From contig DDVX01000013.1 in NCBI GenBank assembly GCA_002345575.1, positions 1 through 64,000 of the forward strand: a stretch of DNA of 64,000 nt, read 5' to 3'. Shown here one piece after another: positions 54,040 to 62,741 of this stretch. How positions within the stretch are numbered: the stretch's first letter is position 1; each line of letters begins with the position of its first letter. The translations under genes were made by a program, and so were the position numbers. The notes under the pieces were generated by a model. The model was not told the DNA's origin, made no database searches, and saw only the letters and a program-made list of their open reading frames with translations. This DNA is from Stutzerimonas stutzeri. Its GTDB lineage: Bacteria > Pseudomonadota > Gammaproteobacteria > Pseudomonadales > Pseudomonadaceae.

Positions 54040-54498
54040 CTAGCGCTTGACCAGTGTCAGGCCCTTGAGGAAATTGCGCAGCAGCTGATCGCCGCATACC
54101 CGGTAGTTGCTATGCCCGACCTTGCGAAACAGCGCGCTGAGTTCGGGCTTGGAGATAGGGAAGCCGGCATCCTTGAGAATCGCGTGCATGTCGTCTTCTT
54201 TCAGTTCGAAGGCCACGCGCAGCTTTTTCAGAATCACGTTGTTGGTCAGAGGCAATTCGATGGGCGGCGCGGGCCGGCTTTCGTCCTTGCCACGCTTGTG
54301 GATCACCAGCCCATCAAGGAAGTAAGCCATGATCCGGTCGCCGCACGGCTTGTAGCCTTCCTCGTCTTCCTTTTTCAGGTAAGCCGCCATTTCAGCTTCG
54401 GGTATCTCGCAACCGGTGAGCTGGGCGATCTCGGCCATTTTCGCGTCGCTGGCGTTGAGGGTATAACGCAGGCTGCGCAGCACGTCGTTGTTGACCAT
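54040..54498 (-). CDS. DUF1456 (YehS-like) protein
   Basis: 152 aa with two repeated halves: NNDVLRSLRYTLNASDAKMA and NNVILKKLRVAFELKEDDMH, each followed by a helical segment ending in C-GD (PCGDRIMAYFLDGL; VCGDQLLRNFLKGL). This duplicated architecture defines DUF1456/YehS. Function unknown, cytoplasmic. ATG at 54498. Convergent with phoQ. Confidence 0.92.
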   Translation of the reverse strand: MVNNDVLRSLRYTLNASDAKMAEIAQLTGCEIPEAEMAAYLKKEDEEGYKPCGDRIMAYFLDGLVIHKRGKDESRPAPPIELPLTNNVILKKLRVAFELKEDDMHAILKDAGFPISKPELSALFRKVGHSNYRVCGDQLLRNFLKGLTLVKR

Positions 54499-54644
54499 GG
54501 TATTTCCTTGCTGGGGTGGTTGAACGAGCACAGTGCATCACCGGCTCGCCCGCGCGTTTCACTGGGCGCGGCAGTATAGAGGATAGCCCCGCGATTCCCA
54601 CGCGATGACTAGCAAGGTGCTCCATTCATCTTCCGGCCAACCGG

Positions 54645-54652
54645 GCCGATAT
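54645..54652 (+). promoter_or_regulatory. Possible FliA (sigma-28) -10 element of the chemoreceptor gene
   Basis: GCCGATAT differs from the FliA -10 consensus GCCGATAA in one base and lies 157 bases before the chemoreceptor ATG. The -35 (expected TAAA) is poor, so this is tentative. Nothing else is seen in the 310-base gap. Confidence 0.3.
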
Positions 54653-54808
54653 CAACCAAGGCACCTGATGAATCACTAGATAGCCAGTTGCCATCTTGCA
54701 CTTGCAAGCTGAAGATAGCTCTGCGCTTGCCGTCATGTTCGTCAGGTTTGCGCATGCCCAGCACCACTTTCGTGAGCAGGCACAAAACAAGAAACGGAGA
54801 GAGTCACG

Positions 54809-56605
54809 ATGGGAACCTTGCGGAAAATCTACGACTGGAGCGAACGGACCTTTTGGAATTCGCTGAGCAAGAAGCTTGCGAGCCTGCTGGCGCTCTATTC
54901 GGTGAACCTGGGTTACCTGTACGTCTACAACCAGCAGAAAAACGCCATCAGCGCGGCACTAGAGAACGGCCAGGCCTCCGCGGAACTGGCCGCCAGCATC
55001 AACGCGTCGCTCGACTACGGCCTGACAGCCGTCACCGTGCTGAGCGTACTCGGCCTGGTCTGGCTGGTTGCGCAGATTCTCTACTTGCGCCACCTGATTC
55101 TGAAGCCCGTACGCTCGATGATCAGCGCGCTGAACGAAATCAGCGACGAAGGCGGCGACTTCTCACAGGACCTCAAGCCTCGCTCCCACGACGAGTTCCG
55201 CGAACTGGCCGAAAGCTACAATCGCTTCGCCGGCAAGATGCGGCGAATCATCAGCGATATCCGCAAGATGACCATCCCGATAGCCCTGGAAGCACTACAG
55301 GTCAAAACGCGCATCGAGGAGACAGGAGGCAGCGCACGCCAGCAGGTCACCATGACCGACACCGTGTTCGGTGCCAGCACCGAAGCCACCCAGGCCATCG
55401 GCGAAGTGTCGCGCAGCACCCAGATCATTTCCGACTCGACCAATGCCAACCTCAACAACGCACGGGCTTCCCTGGGCGAAATGCAGGACATCTCGCGCAA
55501 GATCAACCAGGTCGGTGACAAGGTAGAAACCTTCAACCAGACCATCGAAGACCTCTCTCAGCGCTCGGCCAGCATCAGCCAGACCGCAGAATTGATCCGC
55601 GGCGTTGCCGACCAGACCAACCTGCTGGCGCTCAACGCTGCCATCGAAGCTGCCCGCGCTGGGGAAGCCGGCCGGGGCTTCGCCGTGGTCGCCGATGAAG
55701 TACGCACCCTGGCCGAACGCGTCAACAAGGCCTCGGTGGAGATAACCGGCAACACCGAAACCATGCTGAAACTGGTCAGCCACACCCGCCAGGCGAACGC
55801 AGAGATCAACAGCGACGTGCAGCAGACCCGGGACGTGGTCAGCCGCTCGGCGGAGCATTTCGAAGGAATGGTGGCGGATTTCGAGCAAACCAGCGCGCAG
55901 CTGCTGCATATCGCCAGCGCCATGGAACAGCTCTCCGCTTCCAACATCCAGGTGCACGAGAACGTCACGTCGATCCAGCGGTTGTCGGCTGAGGTCGCCG
56001 ATCACATGTCCGATTCGGAAACACGCGCCAGCGCCCTGTCCGTAGATACCGAGGCGGTGCAGGAGCTGGTTTCGCGCTTCAAGATCGGCATCGGCGCATT
56101 CGACCTTGCCGTCGACAAGACACGCATCATGCGCGACACCATTCAGGCGGAGCTGCAGGAAATCAGCCGCCAAGGCATCGATATCTTCGACCGCAACTAC
56201 CAGCCCTTCGGTAACAGCGTGCCACCCAAGTTCAAACTGGCCTGGAGCGACGAGTTCGTCCGGCGCTGCCAGAAGTACCTCGACATCACCATGAATGCCA
56301 TCCCGGCGTGCAGCTACGCCGTGGCGGTGAACACCGACGGCTACCTATCGGCGCACAACGCAAAATTCTCCCAGCCGCTCACCGGCGACGATGCCATCGA
56401 CCTGGTCGGCAACCGCTGCTACCGCAAGTTCGACAGCCCCGGCGAGCTCGAAGCGGCACAGAACACTGCACCCCTACTGGTACGCACCTACCTGCGCGAC
56501 ACCGGCGAAGTGCTCTGCTACCTGGCCATGCCGATTCACATCGGCGGCCGCCACTGGGGCAACGTGCGTGTCGGCTGCTCGGTAGAGGCGCTGTTGAAGG
56601 ACTGA
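54809..56605 (+). CDS. Methyl-accepting chemotaxis protein with C-terminal sensor domain
   Basis: 598 aa. Two N-terminal helices (KLASLLALYSVNLGYLYVY; AVTVLSVLGLVWLVAQILY) with only about 50 periplasmic residues between them, a HAMP (80-135), the signalling hairpin around EAARAGEAGRGFAVVADEVR (about 285), then a 170-residue C-terminal cytoplasmic domain (SYAVAVNTDGYLSAHNAKFS; NRCYRKFDSPGELEA; PIHIGGRHWGNVRVGCS) of PAS/Cache-like fold. The sensor is thus inside the cell after the signalling hairpin, unlike ordinary MCPs. Strong terminator follows. Confidence 0.9.
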   Translation: MGTLRKIYDWSERTFWNSLSKKLASLLALYSVNLGYLYVYNQQKNAISAALENGQASAELAASINASLDYGLTAVTVLSVLGLVWLVAQILYLRHLILKPVRSMISALNEISDEGGDFSQDLKPRSHDEFRELAESYNRFAGKMRRIISDIRKMTIPIALEALQVKTRIEETGGSARQQVTMTDTVFGASTEATQAIGEVSRSTQIISDSTNANLNNARASLGEMQDISRKINQVGDKVETFNQTIEDLSQRSASISQTAELIRGVADQTNLLALNAAIEAARAGEAGRGFAVVADEVRTLAERVNKASVEITGNTETMLKLVSHTRQANAEINSDVQQTRDVVSRSAEHFEGMVADFEQTSAQLLHIASAMEQLSASNIQVHENVTSIQRLSAEVADHMSDSETRASALSVDTEAVQELVSRFKIGIGAFDLAVDKTRIMRDTIQAELQEISRQGIDIFDRNYQPFGNSVPPKFKLAWSDEFVRRCQKYLDITMNAIPACSYAVAVNTDGYLSAHNAKFSQPLTGDDAIDLVGNRCYRKFDSPGELEAAQNTAPLLVRTYLRDTGEVLCYLAMPIHIGGRHWGNVRVGCSVEALLKD

Positions 56606-56613
56606 TAAAAAAA

Positions 56614-56641
56614 CGTGCCCGTATTCTGCGGGCACGCTTTT
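56614..56641 (+). terminator. Terminator of the chemoreceptor gene
   Basis: CGTGCCCG-TATTCTG-CGGGCACG followed by CTTTT, preceded by a run of A. It marks the left edge of the accessory block. Confidence 0.88.
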
Positions 56642-56788
56642 CCTTCCTACAAAAATCGACAACCGGTACGGCCGTACGCAGTGCGACAAGATCTATCGTC
56701 ACACCTTGCCATCATTCGCCCGACAGAACGGCTAAGGCGCAGCGCTCGAAACTCCACTCGAGTATGGCCAAATGCCATTTTCCATCGT

Positions 56789-56805
56789 ACATTCACAACG
56801 AATGT
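56789..56805. promoter_or_regulatory. Candidate operator of the WYL regulator
   Basis: ACATTC-ACAAC-GAATGT, a perfect 6-5-6 inverted repeat 47 bases before the WYL start. CapW/BrxR-type WYL repressors bind inverted repeats in their own promoters (established), which makes this a fair guess. Confidence 0.4.
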
Positions 56806-56851
56806 CTGGCGCCTGAGTTCCGACGCAGTTCAAATTTACAGGGATGTAGTG

Positions 56852-57859
56852 ATGGCAGAAGCGAAGGACACGTTACTCAGACAGCTCACATTACTGCGCC
56901 TGATTCCTGAATTCCCCCGTTATACCTCCTCACAGACCCTGCATGAAAAGCTGCACGAGCGCGGCTTCAAGGTGGATCTGCGCACTGTCCAGCGGGATCT
57001 GAACCGTATATCTACGCCCTTCTCCCTAATCAGCCAGGAGAAAGGTGGGCGCAACGAGTGGAGCCACGCCAAGGATGCTCCGCTCGATCTACGCGACATG
57101 GAACCGGCCACTGCCCTAGCGCTCCACCTTGCCGAAAGCCATCTGAAGAACCTACTGCCGCAGAGTGTGCTCGACCTGCTGGCACCCCAGTTCAACAAAG
57201 CCCGCAATTACCTCGACGACCTCGAACAGAACAACCTTGCCCACTGGGCCCGCCGCGTACGCGCCCATCCCAACGGCAAAGCCCTGCTACCGGCGCAAGT
57301 AAATGCAGATGTATGGCGCGCGGTATCGGTCGCCTTGCTGGAGCGTCGGCAACTCAAGGTGGATTACCTGAGCCGCAGCACCACCAAGATTAAGGAAATG
57401 CTGCTACATCCCGCCGGTCTGATCTCGCGCCACTCCATCAGTTACCTGATCGCGAGCGTCGACGGTTACACCGACATCCGCCAGTTCGCACTGCACCGCA
57501 TTCAGGCCGCTGAATGTATGGAAGTAGAAACCCAGCACAGCGACCCCCTCGACCTCGACCACTACATCCGCCTCGGCGGCTTCAACTCCCCCGCGCCGGT
57601 GGAAGAAGTGGAACTGATCGCCGACATCTCTCCGCAAATCGCCTGGCTACTGAGCGAAACCCCGCTGAGCCATGAGCAAAGCCTGGAACCGCTGAAAGGT
57701 AGCGATTGGCAGCGCCTGCGGGCGAAGCTGCCGGACGATCAAGAAACGCTGTGGTGGATATTTGGGTTGGGGGAGAGCGTGCGAGTACATGAGCCCTCGC
57801 GCTGGGTCGTGAACATCCAGGCCAGGATCGCCAAGGTGGAAGCGCTGTATGCACACTAA
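56852..57859 (+). CDS. WYL-domain transcription regulator
   Basis: 335 aa from ATG 56852 (start chosen because MAEAKDTLLRQLTLLRLIPE opens the helix-turn-helix; 79 upstream codons are unconserved). N-terminal winged helix (YTSSQTLHEKLHERGFKVDL, RTVQRDLNRIST), WYL domain about 150-215 (LKVDYLSRSTTKIKEMLLHP, GLISRHSISYLIASVDGYTD, IRQFALHRIQAAE; the W of WYL is S here) and a C-terminal WCX-like domain. WYL regulators of this layout, such as CapW and BrxR, govern anti-phage systems. It precedes the GTPase operon on the same strand. Confidence 0.88.
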   Translation: MAEAKDTLLRQLTLLRLIPEFPRYTSSQTLHEKLHERGFKVDLRTVQRDLNRISTPFSLISQEKGGRNEWSHAKDAPLDLRDMEPATALALHLAESHLKNLLPQSVLDLLAPQFNKARNYLDDLEQNNLAHWARRVRAHPNGKALLPAQVNADVWRAVSVALLERRQLKVDYLSRSTTKIKEMLLHPAGLISRHSISYLIASVDGYTDIRQFALHRIQAAECMEVETQHSDPLDLDHYIRLGGFNSPAPVEEVELIADISPQIAWLLSETPLSHEQSLEPLKGSDWQRLRAKLPDDQETLWWIFGLGESVRVHEPSRWVVNIQARIAKVEALYAH

Positions 57860-57879
57860 TATCGCCCGGCAAACGGCTG

Positions 57880-57922
57880 GACAGCAGAGACAGCAGAGAC
57901 AGCAGAGACAGCAGAGACAGCA
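57880..57922 (+). repeat. 9-bp tandem repeat (GACAGCAGA)n
   Basis: Four exact copies of GACAGCAGA plus a partial GACAGCA, starting 21 bases after the WYL stop and ending 123 bases before the first GTPase ATG. Such repeats change copy number by slippage. Confidence 0.95.
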
Positions 57923-58045
57923 CAAAGACGACTTGGGCCAATGGCATTATGACAGCATTTGTGCAGCGATTAAATGATCCAAAAAATCCAGCCCCAAGCC
58001 GATTACCTCAGATAGACATTACGCAAATTTCAGCAGGATTAGTTA

Positions 58046-60163
58046 ATGAAAGCCTCCCTGATCAAAGACTTAGAAAACGCTGTAGCCGGTGTGCTCAAGG
58101 TCTCAGCCGAACTGAAGACTCGAAGCAACCCCAGGCCGGCTCTTGTCTCCATCCTCCGTAAGCTGCGCATCGCCCGCGAGCTATCCTCCGTTTACTACAT
58201 CTGCGTAGCAGGCAGCCAAAGCGCCGGCAAAACGCGCCTAGTCCGCGAGCTCTACGACCTGGGCGAAGGCTGGCTAGCAGACAATCAGGGTCGCGGCGAG
58301 CGTATCCCAGTGTTCATCCTCGAGAAGGACTGCGACGCCCCTTATGCCGTAGTCGTCAAATACGACACCCAAGGCAACGAGCAGGAAGAAAATATATCCC
58401 AGGAGGCGTTCCGCGCATTGATCAGCGGCTACGAAAACTCCGGCGACTTCGACTGCCTTTTCCCCAAACTCTACGTCCCACACCGTTACTTCAACGGCCA
58501 ACGCTGCGGCTTCGTACTACTCCCAGGCTACGAAATGCTGAACCCGGACAACGTCGAGTGGCAGGGCCTCATGCGTCACACCCTAGTGCACTCCCTAGGC
58601 AGCATCCTGGTCACTGACCGCACTCGCGTCGCTGACAACAGCCAGAAGCAAATCCTCAACGATCTGGTCGCCCGCTACTTCCCTGATCGCAAACCTGCCA
58701 TCGCAGTCACCAAGACTGAAACGCTCACCCCAGAGCAGATTGATGAACTGGCAGGCACTGTGGCCGAAGTCTTCCAGATCCAATCCAACGAGCAAGACCG
58801 TGTGATCTTCACCGGCGTCGGCGATGACGCCTACCGCTCCGCCTGGACCAGCCAACTCACCCAGGTCATCAACAAGTACGCACTGTCCGCAGGCGGCTCG
58901 GACGCAGGCCGTCTGCGTGAACTGGAAAAGCTGCTGGACACGGAGCTGGCAACGGTCAAGGCGGCGCTGGAAAGTGAGTTGGACGCGCAAAGCATCAGCG
59001 AACACCTGACCGAGCGCCAGGCCGAGCGGATGCGAGAGGTGTTCACCAAGGCGTCTGAGCGCTACCGGAACCGTTATGCCAAAAGGCTGCGCGAGCACAC
59101 CAACAGCTACCTTGGCCAGGTTAGGGACATCGCCGAGGAGAAGTACAACGAGGAAGAAGAGGGCTTCACAAACAAGCTTAGGCACGCGGCGAACTTCCTC
59201 ACGCTGCAGTCCGGTGAAAACGAGACCCGCTTCAGATCGCGCATCATCGACTGTTGGCGCAACGGCACAGACACTTTGCAATCTCCGCTGGAAAGCGATT
59301 ATCTGGCTATCTCGGACATGTCCGCGAAAGAGCTCGGCATTCAGGAAATCAAATCCAGTGAGCTCGCTGCGATCAAGCACAAGGACCTAAACAAGCTGCT
59401 AGGTTACGAGGGTGCGTCTCTTGAGGTTCCTGCGGTGGGTACCCAGGAGCTGCAGCATGATCTGCGTTTGCTGCTTTCCAAGCAGGGGGATAACACCGAG
59501 GATGTCTCGCGGTTCAAAGCGGAGCATGTCGAGGAGGTGCTCAAAGCACTGCCCGCCATGACCATGGAGTACTTTCGTCTCAACCAGGCAGTTGCAATCC
59601 GCACCCCAGAGCTGGCCCGCACCGAACTGGAGGCCTTCGACTTCGGCAAGCTTGCCTCGTCCATTCAGCAAGACCTCCCCAATGTCACCGCCTCGGCTAA
59701 ACCGCTGCTCAATACGCTGGCGGCGATCCTGGCGGTGGACGTGGCCATCGACGGCTCCATCGACACCATTCCGGCCATTGCGGGCACGCTAACCGGCGGC
59801 CAGACGGCTGCTGCATCGCTGGGTGCGTCGTTGTCCATGGCCGCTGCCGGCGCGATCACCCTGGGCTTCATCGCCTACCGCGGTGCTAGCGAAATTCAGC
59901 GCTATGACGCCGCGCGCAAAGGCTTCATCGCCGAGAGCCTCAACCAGTTCGCCGAGGCCCATATCAAGAGAGGCCTTGAGCTCTATGACGACCTGATGGA
60001 AACCCTCGAAGAGCGTCTGGTGCGCAACCTGCGAGTGGCATATGGCGTGGGCGCCGACCTCACTGTGAAAGACGCACTGGCGCGTGGGTTGACTCGCCTG
60101 GAGCACGCTCGGGTGAGCCTGGTCAAAGCCATCGACGATGCGCAAAGTCGCAATGTGGCTTGA
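58046..60163 (+). CDS. Large dynamin-like GTPase with C-terminal membrane hairpin, first gene of three
   Basis: 705 aa, family not recognised. P-loop GSQSAGKT at 56-63; G3 reads LLPGYE (159-163) with L where the usual DxPG has D; G4-like TKTE at 222-225. A helical stalk (about 270-500, rich in E, R, K) leads to two hydrophobic stretches at about 552-613 (LLNTLAAILAVDVAIDG; AASLGASLSMAAAGAITLGF) and a final helical segment. GTPase head, helical bundle and paired membrane helix is the architecture of bacterial dynamin-like proteins. GGATTAG precedes the ATG. The 3' end overlaps the next gene by 26 bases. Confidence 0.72.
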   Translation: MKASLIKDLENAVAGVLKVSAELKTRSNPRPALVSILRKLRIARELSSVYYICVAGSQSAGKTRLVRELYDLGEGWLADNQGRGERIPVFILEKDCDAPYAVVVKYDTQGNEQEENISQEAFRALISGYENSGDFDCLFPKLYVPHRYFNGQRCGFVLLPGYEMLNPDNVEWQGLMRHTLVHSLGSILVTDRTRVADNSQKQILNDLVARYFPDRKPAIAVTKTETLTPEQIDELAGTVAEVFQIQSNEQDRVIFTGVGDDAYRSAWTSQLTQVINKYALSAGGSDAGRLRELEKLLDTELATVKAALESELDAQSISEHLTERQAERMREVFTKASERYRNRYAKRLREHTNSYLGQVRDIAEEKYNEEEEGFTNKLRHAANFLTLQSGENETRFRSRIIDCWRNGTDTLQSPLESDYLAISDMSAKELGIQEIKSSELAAIKHKDLNKLLGYEGASLEVPAVGTQELQHDLRLLLSKQGDNTEDVSRFKAEHVEEVLKALPAMTMEYFRLNQAVAIRTPELARTELEAFDFGKLASSIQQDLPNVTASAKPLLNTLAAILAVDVAIDGSIDTIPAIAGTLTGGQTAAASLGASLSMAAAGAITLGFIAYRGASEIQRYDAARKGFIAESLNQFAEAHIKRGLELYDDLMETLEERLVRNLRVAYGVGADLTVKDALARGLTRLEHARVSLVKAIDDAQSRNVA

Positions 60164-62006
60164 GAAGTACGGCAACCGCTACCGCTGGGCCTATGACGCG
60201 TATCAGCGCTTTATCGACGAGGTAGACCCAAGCCTGGCTGGAGACTTCAGCCGCTCCAGTCATGTGACGGTCGCCGTCTATGGTGCTACCCAGGTCGGCA
60301 AGACTACGCTGATTCTGGACCTGCTTGGCGTGACTGGTGAGGCGCTGGAGCGCGCTTCCAGCGTATTGCGGGGCGACCAACGCATGGGCAAGTCTTCGAC
60401 GGCCTGTGCGATTCGTTATGGTCGTTCGAAGGATGATTCCTGGTACATCGGCGACGACAGTGAGGCTATGGATGACGCCAGCGCGAGGGTACAGTTTTCC
60501 GCTATACGCACTGAGCTGGAGGAGGGCCAGGCACAATCCGTGGACGTGTTGTCCGTGCGGCTGCCATCGATGTTCTTCGAGCAAGGGAGAGGGGGTGCGC
60601 TGAGCCTGGATCTGCACATTCTCGATATCCCGGGCATTAACGCGATCAACGAGGCTGAGCAGGCCCAGGTCACGCGGGTGGCTGAAAAATACGTGGCCAC
60701 GGCCGACCTGATCTTGCTAGTCGGACGAGCGGATGACCTGGGCTTCCTTCATCCCAGCAAACTCAAGTTGGCAGCGTTGGGTGACTGGATGCTGCAGCCC
60801 AACCGCTATCGGGTGGTGCTCTCCTATACATTCTCGCCCGCCAGCTTCAAGACCTGGTTCGGACAGGACGAGCGCACATTGGAGCAAGTTAGGGCCAAGC
60901 TCTACCAAGAGCTGAGCACCCATGACTACAAACCGCCGAAGACCGTCGAGGCGATGTTGTATCCACTGGAATTCGGCGACTCGCTGCAAAGTCTGGGTGC
61001 GGCGCCGGAGTATCATCAAGCTGCCGTTCAATTGATCCAGCAGCTACGCCGAGAGCTATTGACAAGCGTCACTGAGTCGGCCAGCCCTTACGGCCGACTC
61101 GCTTCCGCGTTCAAGATGAAAACCTTGATCGATGCCAGGCTTGAGCGAGAGCAAGTTCATTACGAAAAGCTCAGGAAGGAACTGGAAGTTGACCTTCAAC
61201 AGGCACTGGATGCGCTGGAGCAGGCGGAGGTCTTGTTGAGTGACTGCCAGGAAGAACGCGGCGCGCTCAATCACCACAGGCGTCGCCTGAATCGTTACCG
61301 GAAGTTGTACCAGGGTAGCGATGTTCGCCGCTTCTTCACCCAGCCCTTGCCAAGCACAACGGAATCAGTCAGTGCTCTGAAGTTGGTTGCCATGCAGTTC
61401 GAAAACGGTATCCAGGCGAAGTGGAAGGCAATGTGTGAACGTCACGCCCATCGTCAGGCTAATTTCCGACTGGCTGAGCTGTCGCCGCCCGCGACCAGCG
61501 CGCTGAACAGCTTCTATAGAAAGATGAATGGGTATCTTACCGACGGCTACTGGTGGTCCAGCGAGAACTTCCGAACTGATCGCAGCATGCTGCAGGCGGC
61601 GGCCGAGAAGATCGTGGATGCCTACGCCGAAGCCGCCACTCTGGAAATCCAGAAGTATATGGAGCATCAGGTGAATGACCTGAAGCGCAAATACTCGGAT
61701 TACGAGCGGCGACTTGCAGTGATGAAAACAGCCCTCACAGAGCGCCAGCAGGCAGTGAAGGGCATACAAAGCAAGAGCCATCGCCTTGAACAGGCCCATG
61801 CGCAATTCAAAGCACGTATGCAGTTCAGCATGGAGAGCTCGGGTAAGTTCGAACGATACATCCTCGAAGCTTTCAAGGCTGAGCTCGATTGCGTTAGGGA
61901 AGCCATCCGCCGTCCAGTCAATGCAACAGAACAGGTCTACGATATGTTCTACCTCCATGTGCTACTGGGCGAACTAGACAAAATGCTGGAAGGGAAGAAG
62001 TTCTGA
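60138..62006 (+). CDS. Second P-loop GTPase-like protein with long coiled coils
   Basis: 622 aa from ATG 60138 (ATG 60153 also possible). P-loop GATQVGKT at 49-56 and a canonical G3 DIPG at about 163; no NKxD G4 is evident. Residues about 335-405 and 500-570 are coiled coil (LRKELEVDLQQALDALEQAE; LKRKYSDYERRLAVMKTALT). No membrane helix. It is unlike its upstream partner outside the GTPase core, so the pair looks like a heteromeric system. Overlaps gene 1 by 26 bases and gene 3 by one (TGATG), indicating coupled translation in fixed ratio. Confidence 0.72.
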   Translation: MRKVAMWLEKYGNRYRWAYDAYQRFIDEVDPSLAGDFSRSSHVTVAVYGATQVGKTTLILDLLGVTGEALERASSVLRGDQRMGKSSTACAIRYGRSKDDSWYIGDDSEAMDDASARVQFSAIRTELEEGQAQSVDVLSVRLPSMFFEQGRGGALSLDLHILDIPGINAINEAEQAQVTRVAEKYVATADLILLVGRADDLGFLHPSKLKLAALGDWMLQPNRYRVVLSYTFSPASFKTWFGQDERTLEQVRAKLYQELSTHDYKPPKTVEAMLYPLEFGDSLQSLGAAPEYHQAAVQLIQQLRRELLTSVTESASPYGRLASAFKMKTLIDARLEREQVHYEKLRKELEVDLQQALDALEQAEVLLSDCQEERGALNHHRRRLNRYRKLYQGSDVRRFFTQPLPSTTESVSALKLVAMQFENGIQAKWKAMCERHAHRQANFRLAELSPPATSALNSFYRKMNGYLTDGYWWSSENFRTDRSMLQAAAEKIVDAYAEAATLEIQKYMEHQVNDLKRKYSDYERRLAVMKTALTERQQAVKGIQSKSHRLEQAHAQFKARMQFSMESSGKFERYILEAFKAELDCVREAIRRPVNATEQVYDMFYLHVLLGELDKMLEGKKF

Positions 62007-62641
62007 TGGATCGATCCGATCTGGATGTCGAAATCGCAGCCGCTGATCAAGAGCTGTCAGCGCTGTTGGAAAAGCACATCAATGTGCCAATGAAACGAAG
62101 TATTGAAGAGGTGAGCGGTAGCCTGTCGCTCGCACTCAAGGGAGACTTCGAGTGCAGCCTACTCAGCCTGCGGTCGGAGCTGAAAAAGCTGAACAGCACA
62201 TTCGAGGACTTGGGAGACGACCTTGGCACCGTCCGCCAGGTGTCCAAGCGAATCGAGACAATGGTTCAGCAGGCTGAGTCTGCGCAGGATGGTCGGCTCG
62301 AGAAGGCCAGCGCGCAGGTTGTCGAAAGTGCTCGTCTGATTACAGAAGGTATCGTCAGTGTAGAGGAGCGCCTTAGCAAATTTGGCGCGACCCAACTGCA
62401 TCACCTGAACACGAGATTGAAAGCATTAGCTGCAGACATTCAAGTTCAGTGTGCTGAAAGCCGTGATGGGCAGCAAAGATCGTTGGCCAAACTTGAAGAA
62501 ATCGCGTCCGCAGTTACAGCACAGCAGGCACAGGCGCAGACGATGCAACATTTGTCCAAGCGGCGCATTATGTGGATGTGTGCGGCGCTCGGTGTGAACC
62601 TCGGCGTTCTCGTAGCCCTGTTGGTCAAAGCATTTCTGTAG
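62006..62641 (+). CDS. Coiled-coil protein with C-terminal membrane anchor, third gene of the GTPase operon
   Basis: 211 aa, no family recognised. Almost entirely helical and charged (LRSELKKLNSTFEDLGDDLG; VRQVSKRIETMVQQAESAQD) with a single hydrophobic helix at the extreme C terminus (IMWMCAALGVNLGVLVALLV, about 186-208), i.e. tail-anchored. The ATG shares its A with the TGA of the preceding gene. Plausible roles are a membrane tether or effector for the two GTPases; this is inference from position. Confidence 0.65.
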   Translation: MDRSDLDVEIAAADQELSALLEKHINVPMKRSIEEVSGSLSLALKGDFECSLLSLRSELKKLNSTFEDLGDDLGTVRQVSKRIETMVQQAESAQDGRLEKASAQVVESARLITEGIVSVEERLSKFGATQLHHLNTRLKALAADIQVQCAESRDGQQRSLAKLEEIASAVTAQQAQAQTMQHLSKRRIMWMCAALGVNLGVLVALLVKAFL

Positions 62642-62741
62642 AAACTTCCCAGGTGCCCAGCATTGTCGCGGCACCTGAACATCGCCGTTGGACCACCATT
62701 TTCCAGTTTTTGAACCGCCAAGACAGTCCGTAGTAAGTTTC

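Noticed and set aside
57880..57922. CRISPR-like array
   Set aside because: The units are 9 bp and directly adjacent, with no spacers; it is a simple tandem repeat.
57949..58161. 70-aa frame overlapping the start of the first GTPase gene
   Set aside because: The first 45 codons read like protein, but no ribosome-binding site is evident and the rest lies out of frame inside the GTPase gene. A leader peptide is possible but unsupported.
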